A stretch of DNA of 64,000 nucleotides from Proteromonas lacertae (Eukaryota > Sar > Bigyra > Opalinata > Proteromonadidae), in NCBI GenBank assembly GCA_002245135.1, contig NGBS01000007.1, positions 1-64,000 of the forward strand, read 5' to 3'. Position 1 is the stretch's first letter. Every line of letters begins with the position of its first letter. Both the position numbers and the translations under genes were made by a program. Positions 37,052-49,347 of the stretch are shown here, piece by piece. The notes under the pieces are model-generated. The model was not told the DNA's origin and searched no databases. It worked only from the letters and a program-made list of their open reading frames with translations.

Positions 37052-38209
37052 TCATATATTAATAACATTCAAAATGTTTTCTAATCTAGTAATATTCACT
37101 ATAAACATTCCATTTTTCATACTTTCATATGTTCCATAATACTCCAATCCCATACTTCTGGCCAATGACATATAACACAAATTACCACTTAAAAACTCCA
37201 CTATTTTACAGTTTTCAGATAGAATAGCATTAGACAAACCAGCACCATGAGGAGTAACAATCAATTTTGCATATTTGAAATAGTTTAACGTGTCTTGGAA
37301 TTTAGTATTTGGATAAAATATAGCCATTTTCTTATTACTATATCTGTTCTTTATCGTTGTTTCCACTTCTTTAAAATTAATAATATCTCTAGTACCAAAT
37401 CTTTTTATTAATATTATATCATATTCTGGTTTAGATGTTATTCTACTCCTTAAATAATTTCTTATTGATTGTATATAAATTATTGGAGGAGTTGAACCAC
37501 ATCCTCCTTTCTCTAATACTAATAATCTCTTCGCATAAATATTACCAGATAGAATTCTAGAATCATTAAATCCAAGAAAATGTAAATAGTTAAGACTAGC
37601 TGCTCTATAAGTATGTATTTTTATAGATGGATCCTTCAGTAATTCTGGGATATAATACCCTATTTTTGATAGACATTCAACAATAGAATGAAACACAGCA
37701 TTTCCCCAGTGGTGAGATATTGATATTACTTTATCGAACTGAAAATGTTGAGGCTTTTTGTATAACTTTTTTGGTAGCTCTGAACATTTGCATCCTCCCA
37801 CTGTTGTTAAATCCCAACAATTAGAATGAATACTACCATCTTGTGCTACTATTACATCTTTAAACCCAAAAGCTTTTAGATTAAATGTTTGATTTACTAG
37901 TCTAACACTATTTCCTATATTACCTCTGATCTGTGTATTAGATCTAATTAATTGAAGTGATGATTCCTCCACTTGAATCCTTAAATTATTAGACTGGAAA
38001 TGAAATACGTTTTTTACTCCTATATTACTGAACTTAAGACATGCTATGCTAGAAACATTGCTGCATTGAATCAATTTCATTTGCTCCAACTGTTTAAAAG
38101 ATTCTCCTATAAATGTAGTAGGGTTTATTTTTGGAACTTTCTTTACCTTTTTCTTTTTGTAACTATACAAAAAGTACATTACACATACAAACACCATCCA
38201 TTCCAACAT
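37052..38209 (-). CDS. GT61/DUF563-like glycosyltransferase, type II membrane
   Basis: Uninterrupted 385-codon gene. Short cytoplasmic end, signal-anchor MVFVCVMYFLYSY, then basic KKKKVKK, typical of Golgi or ER type II transferases. The catalytic region has HHWGNAVFHSIVECLSKIGY and the C-terminal TPHGAGLSNAILSENCKIVEF, the DUF563/GT61 signature (G-H-G-A/G-x-x-N). A cysteine-rich middle (CWDLTTVGGCKC) suggests disulfides. Donor and acceptor cannot be told from sequence; eukaryotic members include EOGT and plant xylosyltransferases. Its start is 23-66 bp from CDC7 on the other strand. A second member follows at 39,747. Confidence 0.78.
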   Translation of the reverse strand: MLEWMVFVCVMYFLYSYKKKKVKKVPKINPTTFIGESFKQLEQMKLIQCSNVSSIACLKFSNIGVKNVFHFQSNNLRIQVEESSLQLIRSNTQIRGNIGNSVRLVNQTFNLKAFGFKDVIVAQDGSIHSNCWDLTTVGGCKCSELPKKLYKKPQHFQFDKVISISHHWGNAVFHSIVECLSKIGYYIPELLKDPSIKIHTYRAASLNYLHFLGFNDSRILSGNIYAKRLLVLEKGGCGSTPPIIYIQSIRNYLRSRITSKPEYDIILIKRFGTRDIINFKEVETTIKNRYSNKKMAIFYPNTKFQDTLNYFKYAKLIVTPHGAGLSNAILSENCKIVEFLSGNLCYMSLARSMGLEYYGTYESMKNGMFIVNITRLENILNVINI

Positions 38210-38232
38210 TATAACAAATCAAATATGGTTTG

Positions 38233-39610
<1,378 letters not shown>

Positions 39611-39715
39611 TTTTTCTCACTAATAATTTAAACATTATTTATTTAGAAATATAATTTTGGGAGGAAACACTTTGGAATGTGAGATAAAACCAAAAATAAA
39701 GAATGATAAAAGCTT

Positions 39716-39723
39716 GGCTTGAT
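39716..39723 (+). promoter_or_regulatory. GGCTTGAT element
   Basis: Within AGCTTGGCTTGATT, 31 bp upstream of the ATG of the second GT61-like gene. Same motif and spacing range as at several other genes here. Confidence 0.45.
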
Positions 39724-39746
39724 TCTATAAAAACATCAAAAAATCA

Positions 39747-41177
39747 ATGAAGAAGAGTGTTATTCTAGTGATAATGCTAATAATTGGATTATTGGCATAT
39801 TATCAATATATTCATATCTCCAATTTAATCATTACTATTGATGATCCTGATGAAGAATATTTTTATCTTGATCCATCAATTCCTTTGAATGGAACAAAAA
39901 TAAAAATTGGTTTACCAGATCAATACAAGTATAGAATTATATTTAAATACCCACCATACGTAATTCCTCCTCCTTTACCATATGGTTCAGTAATAACATC
40001 AAGTTTTGTAAAATCAATATTTTTTACAGAAGAACTTTCTTCAACTAAGAGAAGATGTATTAAAGATATTTGTCAAAATCCTTTAAATTACATCAACAAA
40101 TATTCAAATTGGAAATGTACATATTCAGATAGTAGTTGTGGATTATTAGATAATTATGCTATATATCACGATAAAAAATATCGTCGTGGTACAGTAGATG
40201 CTATAAGAAATGGAAAAATAAAAGAAGGATTTAATTGTGGTTGGAATAGTAATAATGAAAAAGAAATATTTCAAGTAAACGCACCAGCTTATAAAGGAAG
40301 ATTAATATACTTAGATGTACCAGAAGGTTGGTCATTTCAACACTTTATAGATGGAATATTACCAAAACTTGTACAAATAGAATCCTATTTAAAAATAACA
40401 AAAATCAGAATATATATGCCATTACCTGAAGGATTTGAAGCTAATAGTAATCATATAGTGTATGATTTATTAGAAAGAATAGGAATAAACCGTAATAGAT
40501 TAATACAAAGTAGAGATAGATATAGCATATCTGCTAGATTATTAATAGTTCCATGTGTTTCACCTCCAACACATCCTTATCTTTGGAGAAGAGGACAATA
40601 TCTATTGAAATTACCATTTTTACAACCTGGTTATGTTGATATGGATGATAAAATCATATATTTCAGTAGAAATCGAGGTACTAGTCATATGGAAAGAAAA
40701 GTATTAAACGAAAAAGATGTATTATCAACAATAAGACAAGCAATGACAAGTGATTCAATGTTAGAATTAGTAGAATATTATTCTGAAAATTATAATCTCA
40801 ATCAAACTATTGATTTGTTATCTCATGCAAAGTTATTAATTGGACCGCATGGTGGTGCATTGTATAATATGATATTTGCACATCCTGGTGTTTCAGTGAT
40901 AGAATTCTTACCTGATGAATATTACTTCATGTCTGAACCAGTTCATAGCATTAATTATGTGCAAGCTATGACTTTAGGACATAATTATTATGCTTTAATG
41001 TGTCAGTGTAATAAGTCTATGATGGGTGATGGGCAAGTTGGGGATGATAATGAGGGAGTACGTATGTTTGATAATGATGATATGAATGGTGGAGGAGGTG
41101 GATGGGGATATAGTTACGATATGACTGTGGATTTAACACATCTGAAAATGGCTGTTGAACAAGCGTTATTGAAATAG
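39747..41177 (+). CDS. GT61/DUF563-like glycosyltransferase, type II membrane
   Basis: Intact single-exon gene, 476 codons. Signal-anchor VILVIMLIIGLLAYYQYI directly after MKKS. The luminal region has cysteines near residues 105-135, then GWSFQHFIDGILPKLVQIES, and the C-terminal LIGPHGGALYNMIFAHPGVS followed by VIEFLPDEYY, the DUF563 signature. It shares layout with the minus-strand gene at 37-38.2 kb but is clearly diverged, so the pair is not a recent duplication. A Gly-rich insertion near the C-terminus (GGGGGWGYSY) is unusual. Substrate unknown; expected in the secretory pathway. Confidence 0.8.
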   Translation: MKKSVILVIMLIIGLLAYYQYIHISNLIITIDDPDEEYFYLDPSIPLNGTKIKIGLPDQYKYRIIFKYPPYVIPPPLPYGSVITSSFVKSIFFTEELSSTKRRCIKDICQNPLNYINKYSNWKCTYSDSSCGLLDNYAIYHDKKYRRGTVDAIRNGKIKEGFNCGWNSNNEKEIFQVNAPAYKGRLIYLDVPEGWSFQHFIDGILPKLVQIESYLKITKIRIYMPLPEGFEANSNHIVYDLLERIGINRNRLIQSRDRYSISARLLIVPCVSPPTHPYLWRRGQYLLKLPFLQPGYVDMDDKIIYFSRNRGTSHMERKVLNEKDVLSTIRQAMTSDSMLELVEYYSENYNLNQTIDLLSHAKLLIGPHGGALYNMIFAHPGVSVIEFLPDEYYFMSEPVHSINYVQAMTLGHNYYALMCQCNKSMMGDGQVGDDNEGVRMFDNDDMNGGGGGWGYSYDMTVDLTHLKMAVEQALLK

Positions 41178-41331
41178 AAAGTTATCATTAGATAGATTTT
41201 TAATTTATTGTCATTAGTTTATGTTATATATATATATATATATATTTAATCAACAAACAACAAACACATATATAATACATAAATAAGAGACATTTAATAA
41301 TTATTGTTATTATTTACTAATTGATATTACC

Positions 41332-42436
41332 TTAATGTGATGGTGGTGGAACTTGTTTAGCACTATTCATTTTAGTAGGAGGTGGAATAGCAGGTGTAGA
41401 TCCAGTAGTAGCAGGAGGAGCTGCATTGGTTATATCTGATGATTCATATCCAACACGATCTGTTCTCAGCACATCTCTCATTTCAGGACAATGTGAAGGT
41501 AAACAGTGTGCAGCATGTTCTACTTTAGAATCTAACCAATCAAAAATTCCATCATTTATATAATGTTCTCTTGCCATTACATCTTTGAACAATCTTTTTA
41601 GGAAGAAATAGTCAGGTTTATCATCAAACCTTAAGGCTCGACAGTATTCAAAGTATTGCCTAAATTCATCAGGATATCCTCTGCATAATTCTTCAAAAGA
41701 TACTCTTATTTTTCTCTCCATAATTTTCTGGTATTTCTGTGTTCTATTTGCTGCTTTTAAACCTTGCCATGGTAAAGATCCTCTTAAAAAATACATCATC
41801 ACATATCCTAGCGATTCTAAATCATCTCTTCTAGATTGTTCTATTCCTAAATGATTATTCAATGAAGCATATCTTGGAGTTCCTGTTAAATGCTTATTTT
41901 CCTTGTAGGGAATATGTACATGTGTCTGAGGGTTTCTATATCTTTTAGCTAATCCAAAATCTATGATATAAACAGTGTTTGACTTTTTACCTAAACCTAT
42001 AGCAAAATTATCTGGTTTTATATCTCTGTGAATAAAACTCTTCGAATGGACATATTCAATACGACTGATCAAAGAATCAGCCAACATAAGTACTGTCTTA
42101 AGAGAAAAATGACGTTTACAATAATTAAACAGATCTTCAAGAGAAGGACCTAATAAATCCATTATCATAATGTTATAACCATCTTCAACTCCATAGTAAC
42201 GAACAAAAGGTATTCCCATACCATTTTGAAGTAAACGATAAAGTTTTGACTCATAGAGTAGTTGTGGATGTCTAGTTTTTGCGCTTTCTAATTTTATAGC
42301 AACTTCTTCATCTAATTGAATATAATAAAGAATTATTAATACTATTCGTTACATTTATCCCTAAATAAATATCACCAAAAGCACCACTTCCAATCTTTTT
42401 ACCAAATCTGTATTTTTTACCTACTCTTAATTCCAT
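41332..42436 (-). CDS. Casein kinase 1
   Basis: Ser/Thr kinase of the CK1 family. Start [18 protein letters not shown] at 42,436; one 31-nt intron within the N-lobe yields [14 protein letters not shown]. Motifs: glycine loop [17 protein letters not shown] lysine, [21 protein letters not shown], the CK1-specific [13 protein letters not shown] in place of APE, and the [14 protein letters not shown] substrate region. The C-terminus after the kinase domain is short and Pro/Thr-rich ([15 protein letters not shown]). About 345 residues, similar to CK1 delta/epsilon without the long tail. Intact. Confidence 0.92.
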
Positions 42437-42652
42437 TTTTAATACTAGCCGATATGTATACTATGTTTAAAAATAAATTTAAAAAATAAAACTGAAGTTT
42501 TAGGGGGTACAAATTTCAAGAAATTTATATAGCCAAAGTCTATACAAAATTTGAAAATTACCAAACTACTAAAATGCTTTGATTATTATGAATTGGGGGC
42601 TGTTTAGTTATACCAAAAAAAGATTCTTTTTGGTTTTATTATCTCATAAATC

Positions 42653-44120
42653 ATGAGTGAAGGGATCAAAGTATCAGTAGGTGGTAAAACCCTTTTGATT
42701 GATAAAAAGATCGGTGAAGGTATAAATGCAATATACATATATTTAGGTGGTTTTGCTACAATTTATTTAGCACATGATCGAGCTAATGAGCAATATGTAC
42801 TTAAAAAGATGATTCTTAGAGTATTATATGGAATAACTATTATATATATAGAATGAAGGAATTAAAAAAGCTGTTGAGACAGAATTTACTGTATTTAAAG
42901 CAATAAACGGTAATGTGAATTTATGTAGAGCATTTGGATTAGATAGAAAGAAAGGAGCAGCAGGAAGAGAAGCATATATTCTAATGGAGTATTGCCAAGG
43001 TGGTGATTTAATGCAATATCTTAAAAAGGCACAAGCAGAAAAAAGAAGACTTACAGAAAATGAAGCTTTATTGATTATGTATGATATCTGTCAAGGAGTT
43101 AAAGTTATGCATGAAGTATATTATAATTTTATTGCATATCTATTTGTATAGCAAGATCCACCAATAGCACATCGAGATCTAAAACCAGAAAATGTAATGT
43201 TAGATAAATGGGGTAATTGGAAGTTAATCGATTTTGGTTCATCTCAAATAGGTCCAGTAGAATTAACCACAAAAGAATCCCTCAAAAAAGAAGAAGAAGC
43301 AATTGAAAAGAACACCACGCAACTATATCGTGCTCCAGAAGAATGTGATTTCTTTGGCATTGAACAGATAGATGAAGCTGTTGATATCTGGGCATTAGGT
43401 TGCATTATGTATACATTAGCATATATGACTAATCCATTCCAAGCAACTGGTAAATTGGGGGTAATGAACGGAAAATTTACATTCCCCAAGAATGATTCTA
43501 GATTTAGTGAACAATATCAAAATATAATTAAAAAGATGTTAACTCCAGATGTTGAAAAGAGAATTGATATTAATGGAGCAATAAAGATGATTAAAAAGAT
43601 TGTAGAAATAGATGATGATAAAAAGAAAGGTATTAAGAAATGTAAAAAAGCAATTGAAAAAGATGAAGTTGATTTAGAGAATACTGGTGATGGAGATGAT
43701 GATGATGAAGAAGACGAAGATGAATCACCTAAGAAGAAGAAGAAGAGTAAGAAGGACAAGAAGAAGAAGCATCATCACGATGAAGATGAAGACGAGGAAG
43801 AAGAGGAGGAAGAGGAAGAAGAAAAACCTAAAAAGAAGTCTAAAGCTAAAGCTAAATCAAAGAAGAGCAAGAAATCAAGAGATGAGGATGAAGATGAGGA
43901 GGAAGAAGAAGAAGAGGAGGAAGAAGAAAAACCTAAAAAGAAATCCAAGGCTAAAACAAAGGGAAAGAAGAGTAAGAAGTCTAGAGATGAAGATGAGGAT
44001 GAAGATGAAGAAGCAGATTTTGGATTTGGTGATGACGCAGGTGGGTTTGGAGATCAAGATAATGATGCTGATATTGATGCATTTGGAGGAGGTGGTGGTT
44101 TTGGAGGTGATTTCTTTTAG
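42653..44120 (+). CDS. NAK-family (AAK1/GAK-like) protein kinase with charged repeat tail
   Basis: Kinase domain from MSEGIKVSVGGKTLLIDK through about residue 310, interrupted by three introns of about 27, 31 and 36 nt. Motifs: GEGGFATIYLAHD, VLKKM lysine, PIAHRDLKPENVML, LIDFGSSQ, LYRAPEECD. The KLIDFGSS and RAPE context together with LMEYCQGGDLMQYL resemble the Ark/Prk/AAK1/GAK group, which regulates clathrin adaptors and actin; this is a family-level inference. The C-terminal 150 residues are alternating acidic and Lys/Ser blocks with two near-identical copies of a unit containing EEKPKKKSKAK (43,790-44,010). It ends in a Gly/Asp/Phe-rich tail (FGGGGGFGGDFF), which could hold adaptor-binding DxF-like motifs. 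Confidence 0.83.
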
Positions 44121-44293
44121 TTGAAAAACCTATGTAATAAATTTATCAAATATATATTATTAATTGTCGGTGTTTTTATAAAATCGAGTTAAATCAAAAG
44201 AAATGTTTTTAGATTGTAAGATATATGAAAGATTTTACTTTGATCCAAAAAAATATCCGTTTAATCACTTCATTTTTCATTTTCTAATTAGCA

Positions 44294-45601
44294 ATGTTTG
44301 GAAGATCTATTCATTCATTTAGAAATTGTGGAGCATTTGCTAGACAATTCGGTCTTCGTTCATCAGCATTACGTGCTTATTCAACACAACAATCAAAAAA
44401 AGCTTATAACCTCATTCCATTTGGATTTGTATCACTGATAATTCTTATTGAAATAGGGTATTGCTGCTGGACTTGTAGGTACTGGTTTATTTGCTTACTC
44501 AACACTTAATGCAAGTGAAACTAAACCTGAACCAGTTACTGCTAAACCATGTTGTTCTGCTTCTTCATCGTCGTCATCCAAGAAAGACAAAAGTATTGAT
44601 ATTTATAGATATTTTTTATATTAGGCCATCTTAGCAATTTACAATTATATGCAGGAAAATCCAATAGACCTCTTGCTCAAGAAGTTGCTCAAAAACTTGG
44701 TGTACCATTAGAAGCCTTAACCATTGAAAAATATGCTGATGAAGAAATGAGAGTTGAATTAAAGGGTGATGTAAGAGGAAAAGATGTATTCATCGTCCAA
44801 TCCACCTGCCGTCCAGTTAATGAAAATTTAATGGAACTTATGCTAATGATTTCAACAATGAGAAGATCAGCAGCTAGACGTATTACAGCTGTCATACCAT
44901 ATTATGGATATGCACGACAAGACCGTAAGATGCAATCACGTGTACCAATTTCAGCAGCTGATGTTGCTAGATTATTAGAAGCAATGGGTGTAGATCGTGT
45001 AGTTGCTGTTGATTTACATTGCGGTCAAATTCAAGGTTTCTTTGGACCAAGAGTACCTGTTGATAACTTAGAAGCTGGATCAATTGGTGTTGATTATTTT
45101 GCACATATCGATTTACAAAACCCAGTGATAGTTTCACCAGATGCAGGTGGTGTTTATAGAGCTAAACAATTTAGAGATTTATTATCATTAAGATATCATA
45201 CTGACGCTAAGATGGCTATGATAATTAAACAAAGATCAGCTCCAGGTGAAGTAGAATGTATGGATTTAGTAGGTACAGTGAAAGATTGTGATGCAATCAT
45301 TGTAGATGATATGATTGATACAGCTGGTACTTTAGGTCATGCTGCTGGTGAATTAAAGAAGAATGGAGCTAGAAGAGTATATGCATTTGCTAGTCACGGT
45401 GTATTCAGTGGTAATGCTAATAAGAATATATCTAAATCATGTATGGAACAAGTTGTTATTTGTAATACTATTCCAATTAATGAGGAAATGCAACAAAATC
45501 CTAAGATTAAGGTGTTGACTGTTGCTTCATTATTAGCTGCTGCTATTCGTAGAATACATTCAAAACAATCAATGGCTAATATATTCTCTGGAGAAGAGTA
45601 A
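44294..45601 (+). CDS. Ribose-phosphate pyrophosphokinase with mitochondrial presequence and TM anchor
   Basis: Makes PRPP from ribose-5-phosphate and ATP for nucleotide synthesis. Three exons (introns about 28 and 32 nt). The catalytic part has YADEEMRVELKGDVRGKDVF, the ATP-site loop YYGYARQDRKMQSRVPISA, the divalent-cation region VVAVDLHCGQIQGFF, and the PRPP-binding DAIIVDDMIDTAGTL. Ahead of it lie about 100 extra residues: an Arg/Ser/Phe-rich presequence with a likely cleavage near LRAYS-TQQ, then a hydrophobic FGIAAGLVGTGLFAYS, then a Cys/Ser/Lys linker. This predicts an inner-membrane-tethered mitochondrial PRPP synthetase, which is unusual. The catalytic domain is of usual length and intact. 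Confidence 0.9.
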
Positions 45602-45707
45602 TTGTGAAGATTATGTTTTTTTAAATTATTATTAATATGGAAAATGAAATGATATGATTATTAGAAATGTTTTTTTATTATAATAGTTATTCATAATTGT
45701 CAATTTC

Positions 45708-45738
45708 ACACAATAACACAGTTTGACCATTATTGTGT
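45708..45738. repeat. Inverted repeat upstream of LAMTOR5-like gene
   Basis: Perfect 9-bp arms, ACACAATAA (45,708-45,716) and TTATTGTGT (45,730-45,738), with a 13-bp spacer, centred about 55 bp upstream of the start codon at 45,777. It could be a dimeric transcription-factor site or a transcript hairpin. Chance is possible in AT-rich DNA but the arms contain C/G positions. Confidence 0.4.
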
Positions 45739-45776
45739 AATTTTAAGTAATTATTACCAATATTAATTTTTGTTGA

Positions 45777-46127
45777 ATGGCTGATCTACAAACATTGTAT
45801 TGATGTTTTTAAAATATATTTAGACAAAAAGACAATAATCTCAAAGGAATGATGATAATAGATAAATCTGGATTGTGTTTAGAATGTATTTCTTTCTTTA
45901 TTTATTTTTGAAGCATCAGGAACATTGAAATCAAGATTTGCAATGAATCAATCAGGATTATTTAGAGATATGTCACAAAAATGTGCTTCACTTTTAGATG
46001 ATGATGTTTCTGATGCTATAATAGAAATTCGAACAGATAAACAGTATTTATGGTTGTAATATATTTTATTAATAGTAAATATTTGCTAAGATCTACCCTA
46101 GAAGGCACTAGTATTTTTTCTACTTAA
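45777..46127 (+). CDS. LAMTOR5: LAMTOR5-like Ragulator subunit (roadblock fold)
   Basis: A small four-exon gene. Exons start MADLQTLQKDNN at 45,777, and introns of about 27, 28 and 32 nt are removed. The product is about 89 residues. It matches the LAMTOR5/HBXIP pattern: hydrophobic strand KGMMIIDKSGLCLESSGTL, an amphipathic helix ending CASLL, a strand AIIEIRTD, and a final strand KYLLRSTLEG. If the last intron is retained the protein would end early at QYLWL (46,059); splicing restores the expected final strand. LAMTOR5 is part of the lysosomal Ragulator complex that activates Rag GTPases and TORC1. Identification is by size, strand order and the SGxCLxSxGTL motif only. Confidence 0.66.
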
Positions 46128-46198
46128 TTTATTTCTGTTTTAATTTGTTTGTTGCTTAATGTTTAAAAATAAAGTTATATATCATATCAATGAGAAAA

Positions 46199-46789
46199 TT
46201 AATAAGTGTGATAAGTAAAAGTAGGAATATGTGAATACTCATCTCTTAATTCACTAATTACAGGCAAACTAAACAAGTTATCTATACACATAAAGGTATT
46301 TTGTATATATACTTGATAAATCAACATGTCTCAAATTCGGCAAATCTCTTAAATACACTTGAAAGAATTTCAAAGATTCATCATTGACATAATCATCTAT
46401 TCAATAAATTCAATGAAATATATATATTATACGATTAAAGAATAATTGCTGTAGTCTTGGAATATAATGAAAACAAGATGTAATACTCTTCAAACCATTC
46501 GAAGTGATTGCACAACCTGATAAATTCAATGAAACAATATTTGGCATAAACTTAAAATCATTTCCTAAACAAGTGCAACATGAATCATTAAGTGCATTTT
46601 TTGAAATATTAAACTCTTGCAAAACAGGTAAATTACGAAAACTTGATATTAATGATTCTAAACCAGGATTTGTGATTTTTGTTTCTGATATATCTAATGA
46701 CATGAGATTTGGTATAAGATGAATGTTTCTACTTAACATTGTTGCTCCATCACTACTTAATTTGTTTTCTATCAATTAATACATAATGT

Positions 46790-46823
<34 letters not shown>

Positions 46824-49170
46824 CTTGATAATACTAATCTAACTAGATTAGGTGTATTAACTAAGCATGATGCAAAATAGGAAATGTCACTTGCATTGAG
46901 TTTGTTTGCTAAAATGAATATATAATAACATATTATTATTATTATACATGAAATATCTAAATCACATAGACTTGCCAAGTTATTAGCTTTTGCACAAAAA
47001 TATTTCATTCCATTAGTTTCTATAACATTTCCAGCTAAATTCAATTTTCTTAATGATTTTAAAAATATAAAACTGTCACTAAGATGAACCATTCCTTTAG
47101 GTCCTAATTTACAATCTATTTAAATAATAATATAAACAATATATTAATAATACACTTCAAATCCAATTCTCTCAACTGTGGGAAACATGAAAAAGCTTGA
47201 CATAAATAGTATATATTATCTCCTTTAATATTATTATCTGATAAATTCAGCACCATTAAATCTCTAAAGAATCTAATACTTGAACTTAGACTCCTTATTA
47301 TATCAACATCATCTATATTACATTTTGATAAATTCAATTCTCTTACACATGGAATATATGGGAAATGAAGAATAGTTTGTAACATTGTGGATGAATTAAA
47401 TCCTGACCACCACAAGTTGATTTTTGCATTCTGTTGTATCGAAGCAATCATTTTAAACTCATATGATTTTAGACCACAATTTAATGCTTGAACAACAACT
47501 TGTCGAAGTTGTGGATTATATAAACATACATTCATTAATAAAAATAAATAATTATAACGTTTTGTATTGGATCTAAATATTGATAAAAATCCATTTCCTA
47601 ATTCTACATATTTACTGGCAATTGATTTAATCAAATCTATTCAATTATATACACATAGTTATGAATACTTAAATCTTCTGATATATATTTGATTATTTCT
47701 AGATCATTAATTACCCTATTATCTTCAAGTTGTTTTACTATAAAATGCATATCAACTGGTTTTGAAGCTACTGCTGATGATGGTAAAGTATATAAACTTT
47801 CATTTAAAGACGTATTATTTACATTCTCTGGAGGTTTAGATGAAGGGTTTACATTCTCATGATGTGTTAGCGCAGGATCTGAATTTGATGATGCTGGTGA
47901 ATCATTAACATGTTCTTTTGATTTTCTTCGATTTAATACAGTTTGTGATAAATCTAATATGAAATAAAATATTAAAAAAAAATTAATATATACTCTTTGG
48001 TTTATAAGGTATTGGAGGTGCAATTGATGGTTGAGGCGCAGATAATCCAACCATCATTGACTTTGGTTTTCTTGGAACTACTAAATGAGGATCACTTACA
48101 TTACTACCATAATTAATAATAGGTGGAATAGGAAGTAATTTATTGGAACATGGTAATAGTATCTTTGTATGATCCTCATTATAACAACTCATTTCATTAC
48201 CATCTCCTTCATCATCTTCATCTTCAATATGATTATTTTCTTCGTTATCATTAATATTCATAGATCCATTCATATTTTCAATAGCATCTAACATTTCTTG
48301 AGGTGTATATCTATCATCAGGATTTATAACAAACAAATGACTTAATAATTCATTCAATTCCATAGAATTTTTTTCTTGATAATCAATTGGTTTGAAATTT
48401 CCATTTAATACATTGGATGTTATTGTATCTGATGTACTTGATGAAAATGGCGAAGTTCCAGTGTAAATATAATATATTATACAACCCACATTCCACATAT
48501 CAGTTTTTATTGTTATATTATTATTCTTATATTGTTCTGGACTTAGATATTCATAATTTGTTAATTTAACTAAAGCAAATGGATCAGTTATCATATATTT
48601 ACAATAATCCATTAATTTATAATGCCCATCTTCTATCATAATGTTTGAAGGCTTTATATTTCCATGTATAACATTCAAATCTGAAAATGTCTTTAAACAC
48701 TCACATAAATCATTCAATAAATCCATTACACGATTATTTCTAAAGTATTCCTTTGTGTTTATATTTAATAGTGATAATTCTGAATAATATGGAGTAATTT
48801 GAGCTATTATAGTTTCTGATTGAAGGAGATATAAACTAACTGGTGTGATTGTTACATTCTTACCACTAATTTTTTCACATTCATTAATCTATTTAGGCAG
48901 TAAATAGTGCATTTATATACATATTTATTAATATTTTTAGATACTTCGTCTGAAATAATGATTAACTTTAATACATAAGATTCATCCATGTTTTCTTCAT
49001 CTTTCACTATATAATTTACTGATTCGCTTATTTCAGGTATTTTTTTGTCAATCTGAATGATAAATTATAAAATACATACAATGTAATGCAATCTTTCATC
49101 AATATCTTTCTAATCCGTATAAAATATTATAAAATACCAAATGAAAGTCTTCTGTGAAATTATAACTCAT
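46199..49170 (-). CDS. Pseudokinase with C-terminal leucine-rich repeats (paralogue)
   Basis: Starts MSYNFTEDFHLKDIDERL at 49,170. The N-lobe is split by introns of about 27, 27 and 56 nt. The kinase-like C-lobe has VIHGNIKPSNIMIEDGHYKL (HRD changed to HGN) and MDYC at the DFG position, so it is a predicted pseudokinase. SPEQYKNN replaces APE, followed by WNVGCIIYYIYTGTSPF. An acidic linker and Ser/Asn/Pro-rich linker (about 47,750-48,250) precede LRRs from about 47,500 (LNLSKCNIDDVDIIRSL, LNLAGNVIETNGMKYF, LNLSGCAITSNGLKSI). Introns again fall at the same phase-1 position between repeats; one contains a long TA dinucleotide run (46,790-46,825). The layout mirrors the gene at 34.1-37 kb. Confidence 0.78.
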
Positions 49171-49347
49171 TTTATGTAAGTTTCGAATTTTTTAATAATA
49201 TATTCGTTTCAAAATGTTTAATCATTGTTTCTTTTTGTTTTTCGCATAATTGTCAAATTGGCTTTTACAAAATAAATTATAAACCATATAGTAAAAAATA
49301 GATAAAAGTAAAATTTAAATATGTATATGTGAATGATTACAACAAAA

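Noticed and set aside
43517-44124. Long alternative frames opposite and alongside the charged tail of the NAK-type kinase
   Set aside because: They are shadows of the GAA/AAG-rich coding repeat and have no family resemblance.
46790-46825. TA dinucleotide run as a functional repeat
   Set aside because: It lies inside an ultra-short intron of the second pseudokinase-LRR gene, and similar TA runs occur in other introns (54,098-54,129; 41,228-41,246 intergenic).
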